From the NCBI RefSeq assembly GCF_902167145.1, contig NC_050099.1:13344434-13408433 (forward strand): DNA of 64,000 bases. Reading direction: 5' to 3'. Under the pieces are notes generated by a model. The model saw only the letters and a list, made by a program, of their open reading frames with translations, did no database searches and was not told the DNA's origin. Made by a program: the position numbers and the translations under genes. Every line of letters starts with the position of its first letter. Positions within the stretch are counted from its first letter, which is position 1. Origin of the DNA: Zea mays (lineage: Eukaryota; Streptophyta; Magnoliopsida; Poales; Poaceae). Shown here in pieces: positions 22,235 through 33,379 of this stretch.

Positions 22235-23732
22235 TGAAAGGATCACGATGCCCAAGAGGGGGGGGGTGAATTGGGCTTTTCTAAAAATCAACACTAATTA
22301 AAACCTAAGCAAGAGCTGAACAAGAGCCCAACTTCACCCCAACAACTAGCACAAAGAATATAATACTAGAAAAGTAACAAAGCTAAGATAATACTTCAAA
22401 TACTTGCTAAACAAATACACAATGTAAAGTGCTTGAATTAAGTGCGGAATGTAAAGCAAAGTTTAGAAGACTCCTCCAATTTTTCCCGAGGTATCGAAGA
22501 GTCGGCACTCTCCACTAGTCCTCGTTGGAGCACCCGCGCAAGGGTATCGCTCCCCCTTGGTCCTCGCAAGAACCAAGTGCTCACTACGAGATGATCCTTT
22601 GCCACTCCGGCGCGGTGGATCCCTCGAGACCGCTTACAAACTTGAGTCGGGTCACCAACAAGATCTTCACGGTGATCACCGAGCTCCCAACGCCACCAAG
22701 CCGTCTAGGTGATGCCGATCACCAAGAGTAACAAGCCGTAGACTTTCGCTTAACCAAGAGAAGCCTAATGCAAGTGGTGTGTGCTCTAGGTGGCTCTCAC
22801 TAGCGCTAATGAGGAACAAGCGCGGATTATGATTCTCTAATCTCCTCACTAGGCTCTTGGTGCTTGTAATGTTCTAGCAATGTGCTGGAATAAATGTGGA
22901 GTGCAAGACATTGAATATGGTGGGTGGAGGGGGTATAAATAGCCCTCACCCACCAACTAGCCGTTACAGGCAATTTACTGCGCGATGGCGCACCGGACAG
23001 TCCGGTGCGCCACCGGTGCGCCACAGGTGCGCCACCGGTGCGCCAACGGTCACTTCCAACGGCTAGTTCTGACAGAGAGCCGTTGGACTCATGGCGCACC
23101 GGACAGTGAACAGTCCACTGTCCGGTGCACACCGGACAGTCCGGTGCGGTGTCCGGTGCACCACTAAAATTCAACTCTGGAAGCTGCGCTCTTGGGTTTC
23201 TGCGAAGGGAAAACACTCTGCCGTGGACCAGCCTGGCCCCACCTGGCAGAGGGTGCACCGGACAGTCCGGTGCACACCGGACAGTCCGGTGCCCCAAAGC
23301 CAGAAACATTAACTCTTGTTTTTCAGCTGATTTTCAAATCGGTTTTCGCTCTAACTTGTGTGTGAGTTCTAGAGTGACACCTAGCACTGTAAATGAGTGT
23401 GATTGTGCACGAACACTACACTAGAACTCTCTTGGTCAAACTACTCATCGACAACCCCTCTTTATAGTACGGCTAAAAGAGAATAAAAGACCTAACTAAA
23501 TCGCGAGTGTCCACATCTCCTTGACACTCGGACTCCGTAGACCTTCACCTTTTGTTCCGTCGTTTTAGCCGTCGCTTCGAGTTCTTATCTCCGGGATTGT
23601 TTTCACCGTTGTAGTACTTCTACCTGTCATGCGACCTAACTTACCATTTGTCTCTGCAAAACACACGTTAGTCACATATAATATTACGTCGTCATTAATC
23701 ACTAAAACCAACCAGGGGCCTAGATGCTTTCA
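22235..23732 (-). repeat. Copia-B 5' LTR
   Basis: Partner of 11208-12704, about 99.5% identical by eye. The palindrome array lies at about 22986-23293 and the weak TATA equivalent near 22935. The outer end abuts the target copy CTTGC at 23733. Confidence 0.92.
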
Positions 23733-23737
23733 CTTGC

Positions 23738-24892
23738 CTCTCCGCCATGTCGAAGGATGACCTTGCGGACAGCCTCGCATACAACAGTCTGAAGGTATAG
23801 AAATTGTGAACTTAAAGTTTATGAACATGGAAATGAAATCTTATTCTCATGCTAATCCTTTATCCTTCTTTTTCGCAGGGCTTAATTCTTAGCAAAGCCC
23901 TGAGAGCGCAAAAGAATGCAGAGGATGAAAGCTGCACGATAGCTCTTGGCAACCTTCGATGAAGTCATTACACTAAGAAATGAAGCCTTGGAGAAGGACA
24001 AAATTTTATTTTCATTGGTGCATAAAGTAAAAGAAGATGAAGCAAAGTTTAACACTCAATTCGAAATTTATAAAGCCAAAATTGAAGACCTTCGGAAAAA
24101 ACTTGCCGAAGCCAATGAGAATTTTTGGTTGCAAAAGCTAGTCAAGAAATTAGCGAATGGTCAAAAACTAGGATAGAGAAAAATGTTGAGGAGCTTTGTG
24201 AATCGAAGGAAAGGTGCTTCGAAAAATCCTTGGATTGCGTGAAAAAATTGAAAACCAGATTTGCCAAAGTAGGCGCTTATTCTTCTGAAGAAAACTTCAT
24301 CCGAGGCGACCCCTAGGGCGTCATTGATTGGATAAGCGGTGAAGCCGAGGTCTATGAAGAAATCCTAAGCGATCGTGGGGATATTTGTGCTTTTACTGGC
24401 GCTCGAGGAATTGCGGCAATTCTGGAGAAGGCTGGTTGCGACCACGTTAAAGCTGTAGCCCAGGCTGAAACTGCCTTCTCCACAGATGACACGAAAGACC
24501 CTTCGGTCGAAGCTACTTTGGTGGGCGGAAAATTTTATTCCGATGTCTGGGTGAACGGTGGCCGAGAATTGGCCAACAAAATTATAAAGAAAAATGAAAA
24601 AGACACCCATGAAGCCCGGGAAGAAGCTAGGCGAGCCGAAGAAGGTGCTGAGCGCGAAAGGCGTATAGGTATTGTTTTTTGAATTTTAGCTTCGGTGTTT
24701 ATTTTCCGGCTTCGAACAAATAGTTTTCTTATTACAGCCGAACTGTCACCGCTGCCTAAGCCATACAACCCCCTAGCCGATCCAGTCATGAAAGAAGCAA
24801 TGGATATAATGAGCATTGCTAACTCAATCGTTGACGAAGTCGTCGACAAGCTGCTAAACGAAGCCGTGGAGAAAATACTTAAGGAAAATTAG
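23738..24892 (+). pseudogene. Antisense gene of Gypsy-1, end of exon 1 to exon 3
   Basis: Joined across the Copia-B insertion, exon 1 ends at 23794 (codons reading ..YNSLK). A predicted intron 23795-23878 (GTATAG..TTTTTCGCAG) matches the position of intron 1 in Gypsy-2. Exon 2 (from 23879) starts LILSKALR, matching LLSKALR, then breaks at about 23945 and again near 24130 by frameshifts. It retains coiled-coil heptads and, later, an AAIL.KAGCDH-like motif near 24410. A second predicted intron 24669-24737 (GTATTG..TTACAG) precedes exon 3, which ends at TAG 24890-24892. The gene is degenerate, but the exon layout is conserved with Gypsy-2. Confidence 0.65.
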
Positions 24893-25213
24893 ACTTTATT
24901 GTAATGATACTATGTAACATTTGATGTATGGAACAATTAATCAGACATGTAAATTGTTGTAATATATTTCTTTGCGATGCATGAAACTTACGCACATACC
25001 ATTTTTGAGCCTTCGGCGAAAAAACACAATCCCTTCTTTTTATGCTTCGTAAAGAAGGATGCCCCTTCTATGGCAAATATGATAAAATTGTGTTTCCCGA
25101 AGTTTGCTTCGTGCCTCAGCACATTTTCATTCAACAAAGTTTTGCCAAAGATTTGCTTCGTATCCAATATTTTTGTCGTTGATGCGATATGATGTATGAT
25201 GTAATGTTATGCG

Positions 25214-26173
25214 TAGGGATGAAAACGGTCGGTAAACACTAAAACCATTACCGTTTTCATATTTTTTATCGGAAACAAAATCGAAAACGGTAACTCCGGA
25301 AACGGAAACGATATCGGTATTTTGGAAACATCGGAAACGAAAGTTTAGTGCGGAAAATACACCGGTAACGGTCGAAATCTAAAATACGATCGGTAAACAT
25401 ATCAAACTTCACAATAAAGCAAAATTGACAAAACATCACAAATACCACAAGTTCACAATTCATGATATAACAAGTTCACAATATAACAAGTTCACAAGGA
25501 TCACAAATTTATAATATAAAAAGTTTACAAAGATCACAAGTTCATAATATAACAAGTTCACATTATAACAAGTTCATAAAGATTACAAGTTCGCAATTCA
25601 CAATATCCACTCGATTTAGTTGACATGGCATGCTTACTCATGAAATATTTTTTTCTCACATAAAGGGTTTTTTGACAGCCTAACAGGAAAACCCTAAAAT
25701 CTAGTGTGTGGAAAAGACAAACGGTCGGCTCTCTATCATTATATACTACTAATACATAACATGTGCATAGAAAATGGTGGATTCGTTCGAGAGACCAAAT
25801 CGTTAATCTCAACTGCCTTCCAACACCATCTAACCCCAAAAAAAATCTTAAAGCGTCCAAAAAATACAAAAATAAGAATCTTTATCCAGAGATGTACAGA
25901 CGATGCGAAAAATCACATGCTGGAAAATTCCGAAAAAATTCCGAGACACAATTCCGGAAATTTCCGAGACATAAATCCGGTAATTTCCGACAAAAACCGG
26001 TAACCGATGGAAACGGTCGGTAAAACACCACGCCGATTACGATACCGATTCCGATAGAAAATTCCGAAAACCGATTCCGTTTTCGAAAAATACCGTTACC
26101 GATGAATCCGATCGAAAAATTTCGAAATCGGTTTCCGGAATTCCGAAAAATTCCGAAACCGTTTTCATCCCTA
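25214..26173. mobile_element. Nonautonomous hAT (Ac/Ds-like) element
   Basis: Terminal inverted repeats TAGGGATGAAAACGG and CCGTTTTCATCCCTA match Ac/Ds-type termini (TAGGGATGAAA). The interior is full of GAAACGG/CCGAAAA words on both strands, as in Ds ends, and has no transposase. The 8-bp flanks GTTATGCG (25206-25213) and CTTATGCG (26177-26184) match at 7 of 8, but the right copy is offset by three bases (GTA) from the terminus. It inserted into Gypsy-1 between the antisense gene and the tandem repeats. Confidence 0.75.
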
Positions 26174-26261
26174 GTACTTATGCGGAATGATGCTATGATA
26201 TGATGCAATGTGATGGTGATGTCGAACACACACGCGCGCCCACACTGGAACACACAAGACT

Positions 26262-26650
26262 CTGCATCCCCTTAGGAATGTCTTTGGAGTCTTTAAGGTC
26301 TGCATCCCCTTAGGAACGACTTTGGAGCTTCTTCACCTTATATTTCGGTGGTATTTAAGCTCTATATCCCCTTAGGAACGATTTTGGAGCTTCTTTACCT
26401 TATATTTCGGTGGTATTTAAGCTTTGCATCCCCTTAGGAACGACTTTGGAGCTTCTTCACATTCTATTTCGGTGGAATTTTTAGCTATGCATCCCCTTAG
26501 GAATGACTTCTGAGCTTAGAAAACTTACTCTGCGTTCCCTTAGGAATGACTTTTGTAGCTTCGGAACTTACTCTGCGCTCCCTTAGGAACGACTTTTGTA
26601 GCTTCGGAACTTACTCTGCGCTCCCTTAAGAATGAGTTTTGTAGCTTCAG
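26262..26650. repeat. Diverged tandem repeats of Gypsy-1 (about 60-bp then about 50-bp units)
   Basis: Units carry TGCATCCCCTTAGGAACGACTTTGG (key words TGCATCC, CTTAGGAA and TTGGAGCTT), first every 60-65 bases with a CACC..CGGTG piece, then, from about 26525, in shorter 50-bp units containing CTCTGCGCTCCCTTAGGAA. They correspond to the 60-bp array at 40301-40576 of Gypsy-2 and sit at the same place, between the antisense gene and the sense genes. Confidence 0.85.
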
Positions 26651-27015
26651 AAATCTGTTTAGGACGTATTTTACTCATTGATACAATCACAATTATTATA
26701 GAAAATCGAAATTCAGTCCTTCATGGCTTGTTTCTCATACAAAAATTAGAATGGTATAAAAGATAAAGATACAACAAGGATAGGATATTCTTTAATAGAT
26801 ATGCTTGGATTCTGGCACAGTGCTGTTGACTGTACGAGCTTCAGATTCCTCCCGAAAATCACGCTGCTGTTGTGCGTGTGAATGCCCTTATGGCTGCTGG
26901 CTTCGGGTCTGAGTGGGCGGTAATGGTGGCGGTAATGGAAGCTGGGCCCAGAAAGCTTGAGAGTGACTTGCCAAAGCGACAGAAGCCGAAGGTTGTTGAT
27001 TGCCTACATACTCTG

Positions 27016-28311
27016 TTACATAGGGAGATTAGCATGAAGCAGTATGTAAGTGCTTCGGCTGATTCTGCCGCGCCTCAGCTTTGGCAATCTCCTTTTGCTT
27101 TTGCATTGTGATTTGGCATGTTCTTGTGGTGTGGCCCTTATCTTCACCGTAGAATAAACAATATAGCCTTCTGGGCTGATCCCCATATCTCCCTCCAAAG
27201 CCTCTGCCGCCTCTGCCCTTGGGACTGGTGGCTTGAAAGAGCTTTGTTGTTGCCCTGAAGATTGGGAGTTGTGTTGTGGCCTTTGAGGCTGGCTTCCTCT
27301 GTCATCACTTAGGCTGGAATTATGAATCGATCTGACATGTATGGGGTGGATTCTTCCTCCGAAGCCCCTGGTCATCTCAGAAAACCTGTAGGCTTCTTCC
27401 CTTCTCTGGCGGAAATCATTATCAGCCCGGATATATTCATCCATCTTCTGAAGAAGCTTCTCCAGGGTTTGTGGGGATTTCCTAGCAAAATACTGAGTCG
27501 TAGGTCCTGGCCTAAGCCCTTTGATCATGGTCTCAATGACAATTTCATTGGGCACTGTGGGCGCTTGTGCTCTCAGACGCAGAAACCTTCGGACATACGC
27601 CTGAAGGTACTCCTCGTGGTCTTGCGTGCACTAGAACAAAGCCTGGGCAGTGACTGGCTTCGTCTGAAATCTTTGAAAGCTGGTGATTAACATATCCTTA
27701 AGCTTCTGCCATGATGTGATTGTCCCTGGCCGGAGAGAAGAATACCAGGTTTGTGCGACACTTTTGACTGCCATGACGAAGGATTTCGCCATGGCCGCAG
27801 TGTTGCCACCATATGAAGATATGATTGCCTCGTAGCTCATTAGAAATTGCTTCGGGTCTGAGTGCCCATCATACATAGGAAGCTGGGGTGGCTTGTAAGA
27901 CGGGGGCCATGGGGTAGCCTGCAATTCTGCTGGTAGAGGAGAAGCATCATCAAAAGCAAAATTGCCATGATGGAAATCATCATACCATTCATCATCGTTG
28001 TATGAATTGTCCTGACAAAGGTCTCTGTGTTGAGGCCTTCGGTCTTGGTAATCTTGGGTGAGATGACGCATTTCCTCAGCGGCCTCATCAATCTTCTTCT
28101 GAAGATCGGCGAGACGAAGCATCTTTTCCTTTTTCCTCTGAACCAGTTGATGAATGGCTTCGAGGTCCCTGATCTCTTGGTCCAACTCCTCCTCCTGAGG
28201 TGTCGGACTAGTAGCCTTCCTTTTTTGGCTCCTAGCCTCACGTAATGTTTCCTGATTGACGTCCAGTGGCTGCAGTGCAGCCCCTAGCCCTGAAGACTTC
28301 TTTGGCAGCAT
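27016..28311 (-). pseudogene. gag: Gypsy-1 gag (one in-frame stop, damaged zinc knuckle)
   Basis: The ATG at 28309-28311 lies about 45 bases inside the primer-binding site. The frame encodes a coiled-coil/charged N-terminus, then a Ty3-type gag domain (MYDGHSDPKQFLMSYE, WYSSLRPGTITSWQKL, MIKGLRPG) that would build the particle shell. TAG at 27631-27633 interrupts the frame, which then stays open to 27016. Near 27110-27165 the nucleocapsid motif reads C-X2-Y-X4-H-X4-C in another frame, so there is a frameshift and the second cysteine is lost. No protease, RT or integrase follows: after gag come 370 bases and the tandem repeats. Confidence 0.8.
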
Positions 28312-28350
28312 GATGAAGGTCACAGCTTGCCAAAGGTGGTCAAATGAGTT

Positions 28351-28369
28351 CACCGGAGGTGGGCGCCAA
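28351..28369 (-). promoter_or_regulatory. Gypsy-1 primer-binding site
   Basis: The minus strand begins TTGGCGCCCACCTCCGGTG directly at the LTR edge. TGGCGCC-type sites are usual in Tat/Athila-group Gypsy elements. Gypsy-2 has the same 19 bases at 44752-44770. Confidence 0.8.
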
Positions 28370-29052
28370 TGTTGGTGACTTGTTCTTAAATGCTTTGAGT
28401 TAAGAACAAGGCAACACAAATGTTAATGGTCAAAGACCTTCGTCTTTCGAAGCATTATCTCCCTTAGGATATAATGATCTTCAGACGAAGGTTATGATGG
28501 ACAAACCTTCATAATCATAACATGTAATAAAAAGCAGAAACATGAAGGGCATATGAAGAATATGAATAATCATATCAAATCATTAGATTATCTATATTCT
28601 TATTATATGATCGTGAACAAACATTAATGAGATTGAATTACATTTGTACCTTCGGCTTGACGGAAGGTAAGAGTCCAAGAGTGACGTGTGAGTGAATACA
28701 AGTCAGCGTGAACAGTACGGTGTTACTGTTCATCTATTTATAGGCACAGGACGCAGCCTGGGTAAAATTACATCCATGTCCTTGCCATTTACTATTGACT
28801 ATGGAGTAATCTGTCGAGGACTAAGCGGTCTTTTCCCCTTTAGGTCGGTTTCATTCTCCATCACCGTCTTTGCGCTAAGCCGAAGCTTCTCCATCCATAG
28901 CTTCGGAACTGATTCATTCTTCTTCCAGACCGCGCCTTTCATACTGTGCGCACCTTCATCTCAAAGCCAAAGGTTCCTGTAATAGTATATTATACTTGGA
29001 AGACATGTTAGTTGTGTTTTTGAGGACCTTCAGAAGACGAAGGCCCCCAACA
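28370..29052 (-). repeat. Gypsy-1 5' LTR
   Basis: Partner of 2481-3162 with about 40 differences. The minus-strand TATA CTATAAATAG is at 28734-28743, beside the palindrome GAACAGTACGGTGTTACTGTTC-like arms. Target copy TGACC follows at 29053-29057. Confidence 0.88.
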
Positions 29053-29057
29053 TGACC

Positions 29058-32000
29058 GATCCTTGTGGTTGCTTGTGGCACTACATACATAATGGAAGAT
29101 TGGTTATTTAGTTGCAACATTGTGTATGATATGTATTTATAAATTATATGGTATTTATGCAGGGGAGCTCACCACTATCATAAGTTTGATTATCACTGGG
29201 ACATTAACCCCGATTATGTGAGAATCAGTGGTCATACATATCACGACCCATTCAAAGTCTAAGGGGTCATAGAAGGGTGCTTACCATTGGTCATAAACGT
29301 TTTCATCGTTGGCCTAGTGCATGGTTTGGTAGTGAACAAAGTGTTGGCATTCATAGCCATATGATACATTGTACTAGTTGTGTAAACATTTAGCATCACT
29401 AGTTAGTCATTCAATGTGCGATGCACATTGATGGCAGGTGTCAATTTGGGGTACATGGAGCACCCCTTTTGGTTTGATAAGGGTTTAGTCGATCACAACG
29501 ATATTAGAACCTCGATGTAGATACAAAGTACTCTATGTTAACGACAAAGAGCAACGACAAAGAGCATAGCATGGGATCATGTAATGCATAGGATACAATG
29601 ATCTACAGAGGTTTGGGCCACTAGAGCGTAACACCCTACATACTCTGAGTGGCTTGTTTGCATTGCATGGGGGTGAAAATTGCTGAGTGTTGCTTGTGCA
29701 TGAAAAATGTCCCCCTCCATGAAGGGGTCGCCTACTCCCTTTTATAGATCAAGGGAGAGGGGCTAAAATATCTGTGGCGCCAGCCTTTTGGCCTGACCCC
29801 ACCTACTATGTTGTAGAAGGTGTAGATAGCATTCCTTAGTTATGTAGTGTTGTCGCCGCATGTTGTGGGCGGTCAAGTTTGTTTGCATTTCATAGATGGT
29901 TAAGGTCAACGTAGTATATGGCGCACATCACCCATGTGGCAACCCATAGTGGTGCATTGGTGCCATGCCTAGGAAGCATGGGCCTGACAACCAGGATGGT
30001 GCATGCATGGCCATGGTCATGTCTGTCCTGTTTCACAGGCATAATAATCCATTACTCCAACTCCTTGACCAGTCGTGGAATGGAAAACTAGTGCACTAGC
30101 GCATACAGAGTCCCACTAGAGTGGGAGCGTCCCGGGGACCACGACACGTGGTGGCCCAGACCCCGTCATGGACAGGGGTGCGCGGGGAACGGGGGCGCGT
30201 GGCACACCTGAACCCTGTTGTGGTCAGTGGAGTGGAGATACATACGAGGCCTCCTAGGCGGATCTAGGCTCTAGTGGAAGCCATAGGACACTTGGCGCTG
30301 TTAGACCCCATCATGGATAGGGGCCACCAGGGACACATGGCGCAAACCCTGCCAATGGTTTGGCAAGGGCATTCGTTTGATGGCAGTTTGATGAAGGTGT
30401 GCTTGGCAAGGGGCCTCCCATGCAACCACGTGTCAGGGGTCCTATTAGGGATGTGCCTTTGCTAAACATCCTCAAATTAACAAACATTTGTTACCTTCAT
30501 GTTTGTTTTAGGATAGTGACCTTCATCATAGTATTCTTCATAGGCTAAATGAGCGAGTAGAAGCTTCAGCATTGGTGGTTAGTTGAAGCACCTCGGAGCA
30601 TCTGAAGCAATTAGTGAGGAGACAAAAAAAGAATCAAGCGAAGTGTGCTACATGTCTCTAAGAGAAAAATACAACGACACCCTCAATGAGCTCCATAGTT
30701 CATATGTATAGGACTTGAGGTCATATGTTTAATTTCATATGAAGCTCTGCGTCATGTTCGCCCTATAAATAGGAATTTCGTGCTCATGCAGGAGGAGAGG
30801 ATTTTGAAAACACGTTTCTTCTCAAGTTGCTCAGCATTAGACGATGTAAAGTACATTCACTCTTATATCACCTTCGGACATTCTGAAGGTAATTTTTTTA
30901 ATTACGTGCAACTAAAGGAATGAGAAGAAGTTGGATTCATGTTTCGATTTAATAAACATTTTTATTCATCCTCAACCTTCTCCCTCTGGTTTATCTCTTT
31001 TCTGTAAGAGAACCAAGAGAGAAGGGAAAATGTTATTTTAATTGTGTTGACTTGTTTTGTTTTCTTTTAGGAATATTATCATGTAACCACAGGTCCTGGC
31101 CACACATTTCTTATCCATATAGCCATTTCCTCTTGATATGACCCACTGTGACAGTGGGGTCCATTGTCTGTACTTCACAGAAGCCAGTTTAATGTAGCAC
31201 ATAGGGTACCTATACCTAGGGGTGCTAACACACATAAAACAAAAGGAGATAAGAAATTTTGTTTTGGTTTGAAGATGGAAGGATGCACCATTGGTATGAT
31301 CTATGATCTAATGTGTAAATTGCAATTGTTCAGAACATTGCATCGTCCATCGACTCGACGGTGACATGAAGCTCCACCCCTGGTTTTACACTAATGTGAT
31401 AAGGTCTTAAAAACAGAAAACTTCATGTAATTGGTGTCCCAAATGCTATGTTTTTCCTTTTCTTCATAAAAAGTTAGCTTCTAAAATAGCATCATTGCTT
31501 TGAGTCATAGGCTGCAACCATTGGTAGTCTAACACTAATCGTCGCTAGATTGGAAGGCAAGGGTGATGCTTTTGCACTTCACTAATCAACCTTTGTTGGA
31601 TTATTATTCTACTCTTTAGCCATCATCATAATATAAAAAGTTTACGAACTAAACTAAACAAATCCATATATATATATATATATATGATTTCTTGTGTGTT
31701 TGTACAATACTTGATTCTTATATTCTCAGCTACACCTGAAAACCTAAACTCGACCTTGAATAGTTAATGTTGAATAAAATGATTTTATATTTTTCCAAGA
31801 TAAAATTATTCTGAAAATTTGAATATTGGGAAGTGTGATTTACTAAAGACTTCTATAATAATTTGATTTGGTTGTTGCATTTGTGCTGGTTGCATTTTGT
31901 GTTAATGTGTGGAGAAGGTTTTGAATACGTTTAGGAGACAACTATGTCTTTGTGATTTTTTAACTTCTAGAATTTAATGTCATCTTTCAGACCTATAGGT

Positions 32001-32126
32001 CGACAATTGCTTCGCCAGGCCATTTGGGTGCGCATGGTGTTTTGGTAAAAGTGGGATACACGGTTGAGAACCATTAAAGAACGTTGGTTAGGAACATACG
32101 TTCTTATTATAATAGAACGACATACT
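29058..32126. other. Unassigned low-complexity-poor stretch, no gene supported
   Basis: No long open frame, LTR pair or terminal repeat was recognised. Bases 29600-30450 read like old retrotransposon sequence but could not be matched internally. A good TATA-like CCCTATAAATAGG lies near 30761 with a transcript-leader-like region behind it (possible degraded LTR). An (AT)10 run occupies 31666-31685. Confidence 0.4.
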
Positions 32127-32129
32127 TAG

Positions 32130-32227
32130 CACTACACAACGCTTCATTTACAACGACTTATAGTTGATTGCTAAAAACGTCTTTAGCAACCTACGGTTGG
32201 TCGTTAATACTCAACCGTCGTATAGTG
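32130..32227. mobile_element. 98-bp CACTA-type MITE, TSD TAG
   Basis: It begins CACTACACAACG and ends CGTCGTATAGTG (reverse complement CACTATACGACG), with 3-bp TAG copies on both sides (32127-32129, 32228-32230), as CACTA elements make. Internal CGTCGG/ACCGAC words continue just downstream to about 32350, so it may be the edge of a larger degraded element. Confidence 0.55.
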
Positions 32228-32365
32228 TAGCTTAAATACGTCGGTTTTACCCGACATTCTTAATAAGTCGACATGCTTTGCCAAGTTAACATTAAGTTCG
32301 TCGGTTATCCCACACCGACGAGCACGTGACCACTATGTGAGTCGGTTGTTTTGCTAACGGTGGAT

Positions 32366-32420
32366 GGATAGATATATAAGTAGATAGATTGATTGATAGA
32401 TAGATAAACGGACACAGACG
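32366..32420. repeat. GATA-rich simple repeat
   Basis: An imperfect run of GATA/GATT tetranucleotides lies about 300 bases upstream of the gene at 32787. Confidence 0.75.
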
Positions 32421-32667
32421 GATAGATAGTTGGATGGATATGGAGCCAGAGAGACGTGGATAGAAAGATAGAAAAAGGTGATACATATGAAGATACGTAT
32501 TCGTAAACAGAGTTATGCATAAATAATCATTATTCGCATAAATATAATCATTATTCTCTAAAAGAAATGGATTTTCTTATTCATGCTTTGCCAACAGTTC
32601 TACTCCGGCTGGCCCCAAGGCATTGAACTCCTATATAGCTGTACTAGCCAGCGCTTCCACTCCTATC

Positions 32668-32679
32668 CTATATATAAGG
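32668..32679 (+). promoter_or_regulatory. TATA box of the cysteine-rich protein gene
   Basis: CTATATATAAGG stands about 110 bases before the ATG at 32787, a normal distance for a plant promoter with a short leader. The following AC-rich leader has no upstream ATG evident in a strong context. Confidence 0.6.
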
Positions 32680-32786
32680 TGCAAGCACACACACAAGTTT
32701 TCAGTAGAAGAACATCAAATACATACTGGCTCACTCGTGATTCCTTCACCCAGCAGTTCGTAACCACCTGCTAAATCATCAAAAAG

Positions 32787-33098
32787 ATGGCCCCCTGCAA
32801 AGTAGCAGCAGCCTTACTCCTGTTGATCACAACAATTTCCGTCAACACCGTAACCGGGTCGCGATGTAACGCTCAGGAGAAGAACCAGATTGTGAGCTTG
32901 TGCCAAATGTACATCCAGAGAGGAACCCTCGTTCAGCTCCCATCCCAAACTGGGCCATGCTGTGCGGCAGTGAGAGAGCTGGAGAGGGTACACAGGGGTA
33001 TGCAGATGAAGTGCATCGCCGATCTACTAAACGCTGGAGACCTGCAGAAATACGATCCAACTAAGATCAAGCATCTTGACATTTCCTGCTACACTTAA
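32787..33098 (+). CDS. Small secreted cysteine-rich protein (LTP/AAI-like, six cysteines)
   Basis: This 103-residue frame is the only convincing host gene here. It starts at ATG 32787 and ends at TAA 33096. Residues 1-24 form a signal peptide (Lys, then a Leu/Ala core ending near VTG), so the product is predicted to be secreted. The mature part has the spacing C-X11-C-X18-CC-X16-C-X24-C, that is, the eight-cysteine frame of lipid-transfer/alpha-amylase-inhibitor-like proteins lacking the first Cys of the CXC pair (Met, in MKC) and the last Cys. No introns are needed. A TATA box precedes it and AATAAA follows at 33374. Ligand and tissue cannot be read from sequence; endosperm transfer-cell or anther small proteins of this fold are possible relatives. 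Confidence 0.75.
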   Translation: MAPCKVAAALLLLITTISVNTVTGSRCNAQEKNQIVSLCQMYIQRGTLVQLPSQTGPCCAAVRELERVHRGMQMKCIADLLNAGDLQKYDPTKIKHLDISCYT

Positions 33099-33373
33099 CA
33101 CATCGTTAGTTTCATTCCTCTCCTCCCCATCGTTGTAAGGTACTGACTAACTCTTTGTTGCACTACGCAGAAAGCGCGCTAGTGCTGGTGTGAGACAGCA
33201 AAGGAATGGACTGATGGTGTTTTTTCCCCCTTGTCAGGTCATGCTGTGAAGGGCGCGATGGCGTGGAATGGATGGTGGTGGTAGCAAAGATGCTCAGAAG
33301 ATGACATTTCGTTAGTTATTTAATTAAGTCTTCCAAGGCGTCAATCTTCCTGACATGTATCTTTATTCGAAAA

Positions 33374-33379
33374 AATAAA
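33374..33379 (+). terminator. Possible polyadenylation signal
   Basis: AATAAA lies 276 bases after the stop codon of the cysteine-rich protein gene. It fits a plant 3' end, but plant signals are loose, so this is a candidate only. Confidence 0.35.

Larger units (their letters stand above)
11208..23732 (-). mobile_element. Complete Sirevirus-type Ty1/Copia element Copia-B, TSD CTTGC
   Basis: LTRs of 1497 and 1498 bp and perfect CTTGC copies (11203-11207, 23733-23737) delimit it. It reads on the minus strand: 5' LTR, primer-binding site, gag, pol, a 4.2-kb extra region with an additional reading frame, polypurine tract, 3' LTR. The LTRs differ at about seven positions plus two short indels (about 0.5%), or roughly 0.2 million years. 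The gag and pol frames are open throughout, so this is the only Copia element here that may still be autonomous. The extra 3' frame agrees with the 'env-like' region reported in some Sireviruses. Confidence 0.93.
2481..29052 (-). mobile_element. Ty3/Gypsy LTR retrotransposon Gypsy-1 (old, gag-only, heavily nested)
   Basis: Two LTRs of 682 and 683 bp (2481-3162 and 28370-29052) flank the element, with near-identical 5-bp target copies GGACC and TGACC. The primer-binding site next to the right LTR and the polypurine tract next to the left LTR show that it reads on the minus strand. Net of insertions it is about 8.3 kb. It has a damaged gag, no protease/RT/integrase, a degenerate antisense gene and a tandem repeat block. 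About 40 LTR differences counted by eye (5-6%) suggest an age near 2 million years at a grass rate of 1.3e-8 per site per year. Insertions within it are 4246-10012, 11208-23732 and 25214-26173. The family name is not assigned; it is closely related to Gypsy-2. Confidence 0.88.

Noticed and set aside
33137..33171. Possible small intron in the 3' region of the cysteine-rich protein gene
   Set aside because: The GT..CAG interval is only about 30 bases, below plant intron size.
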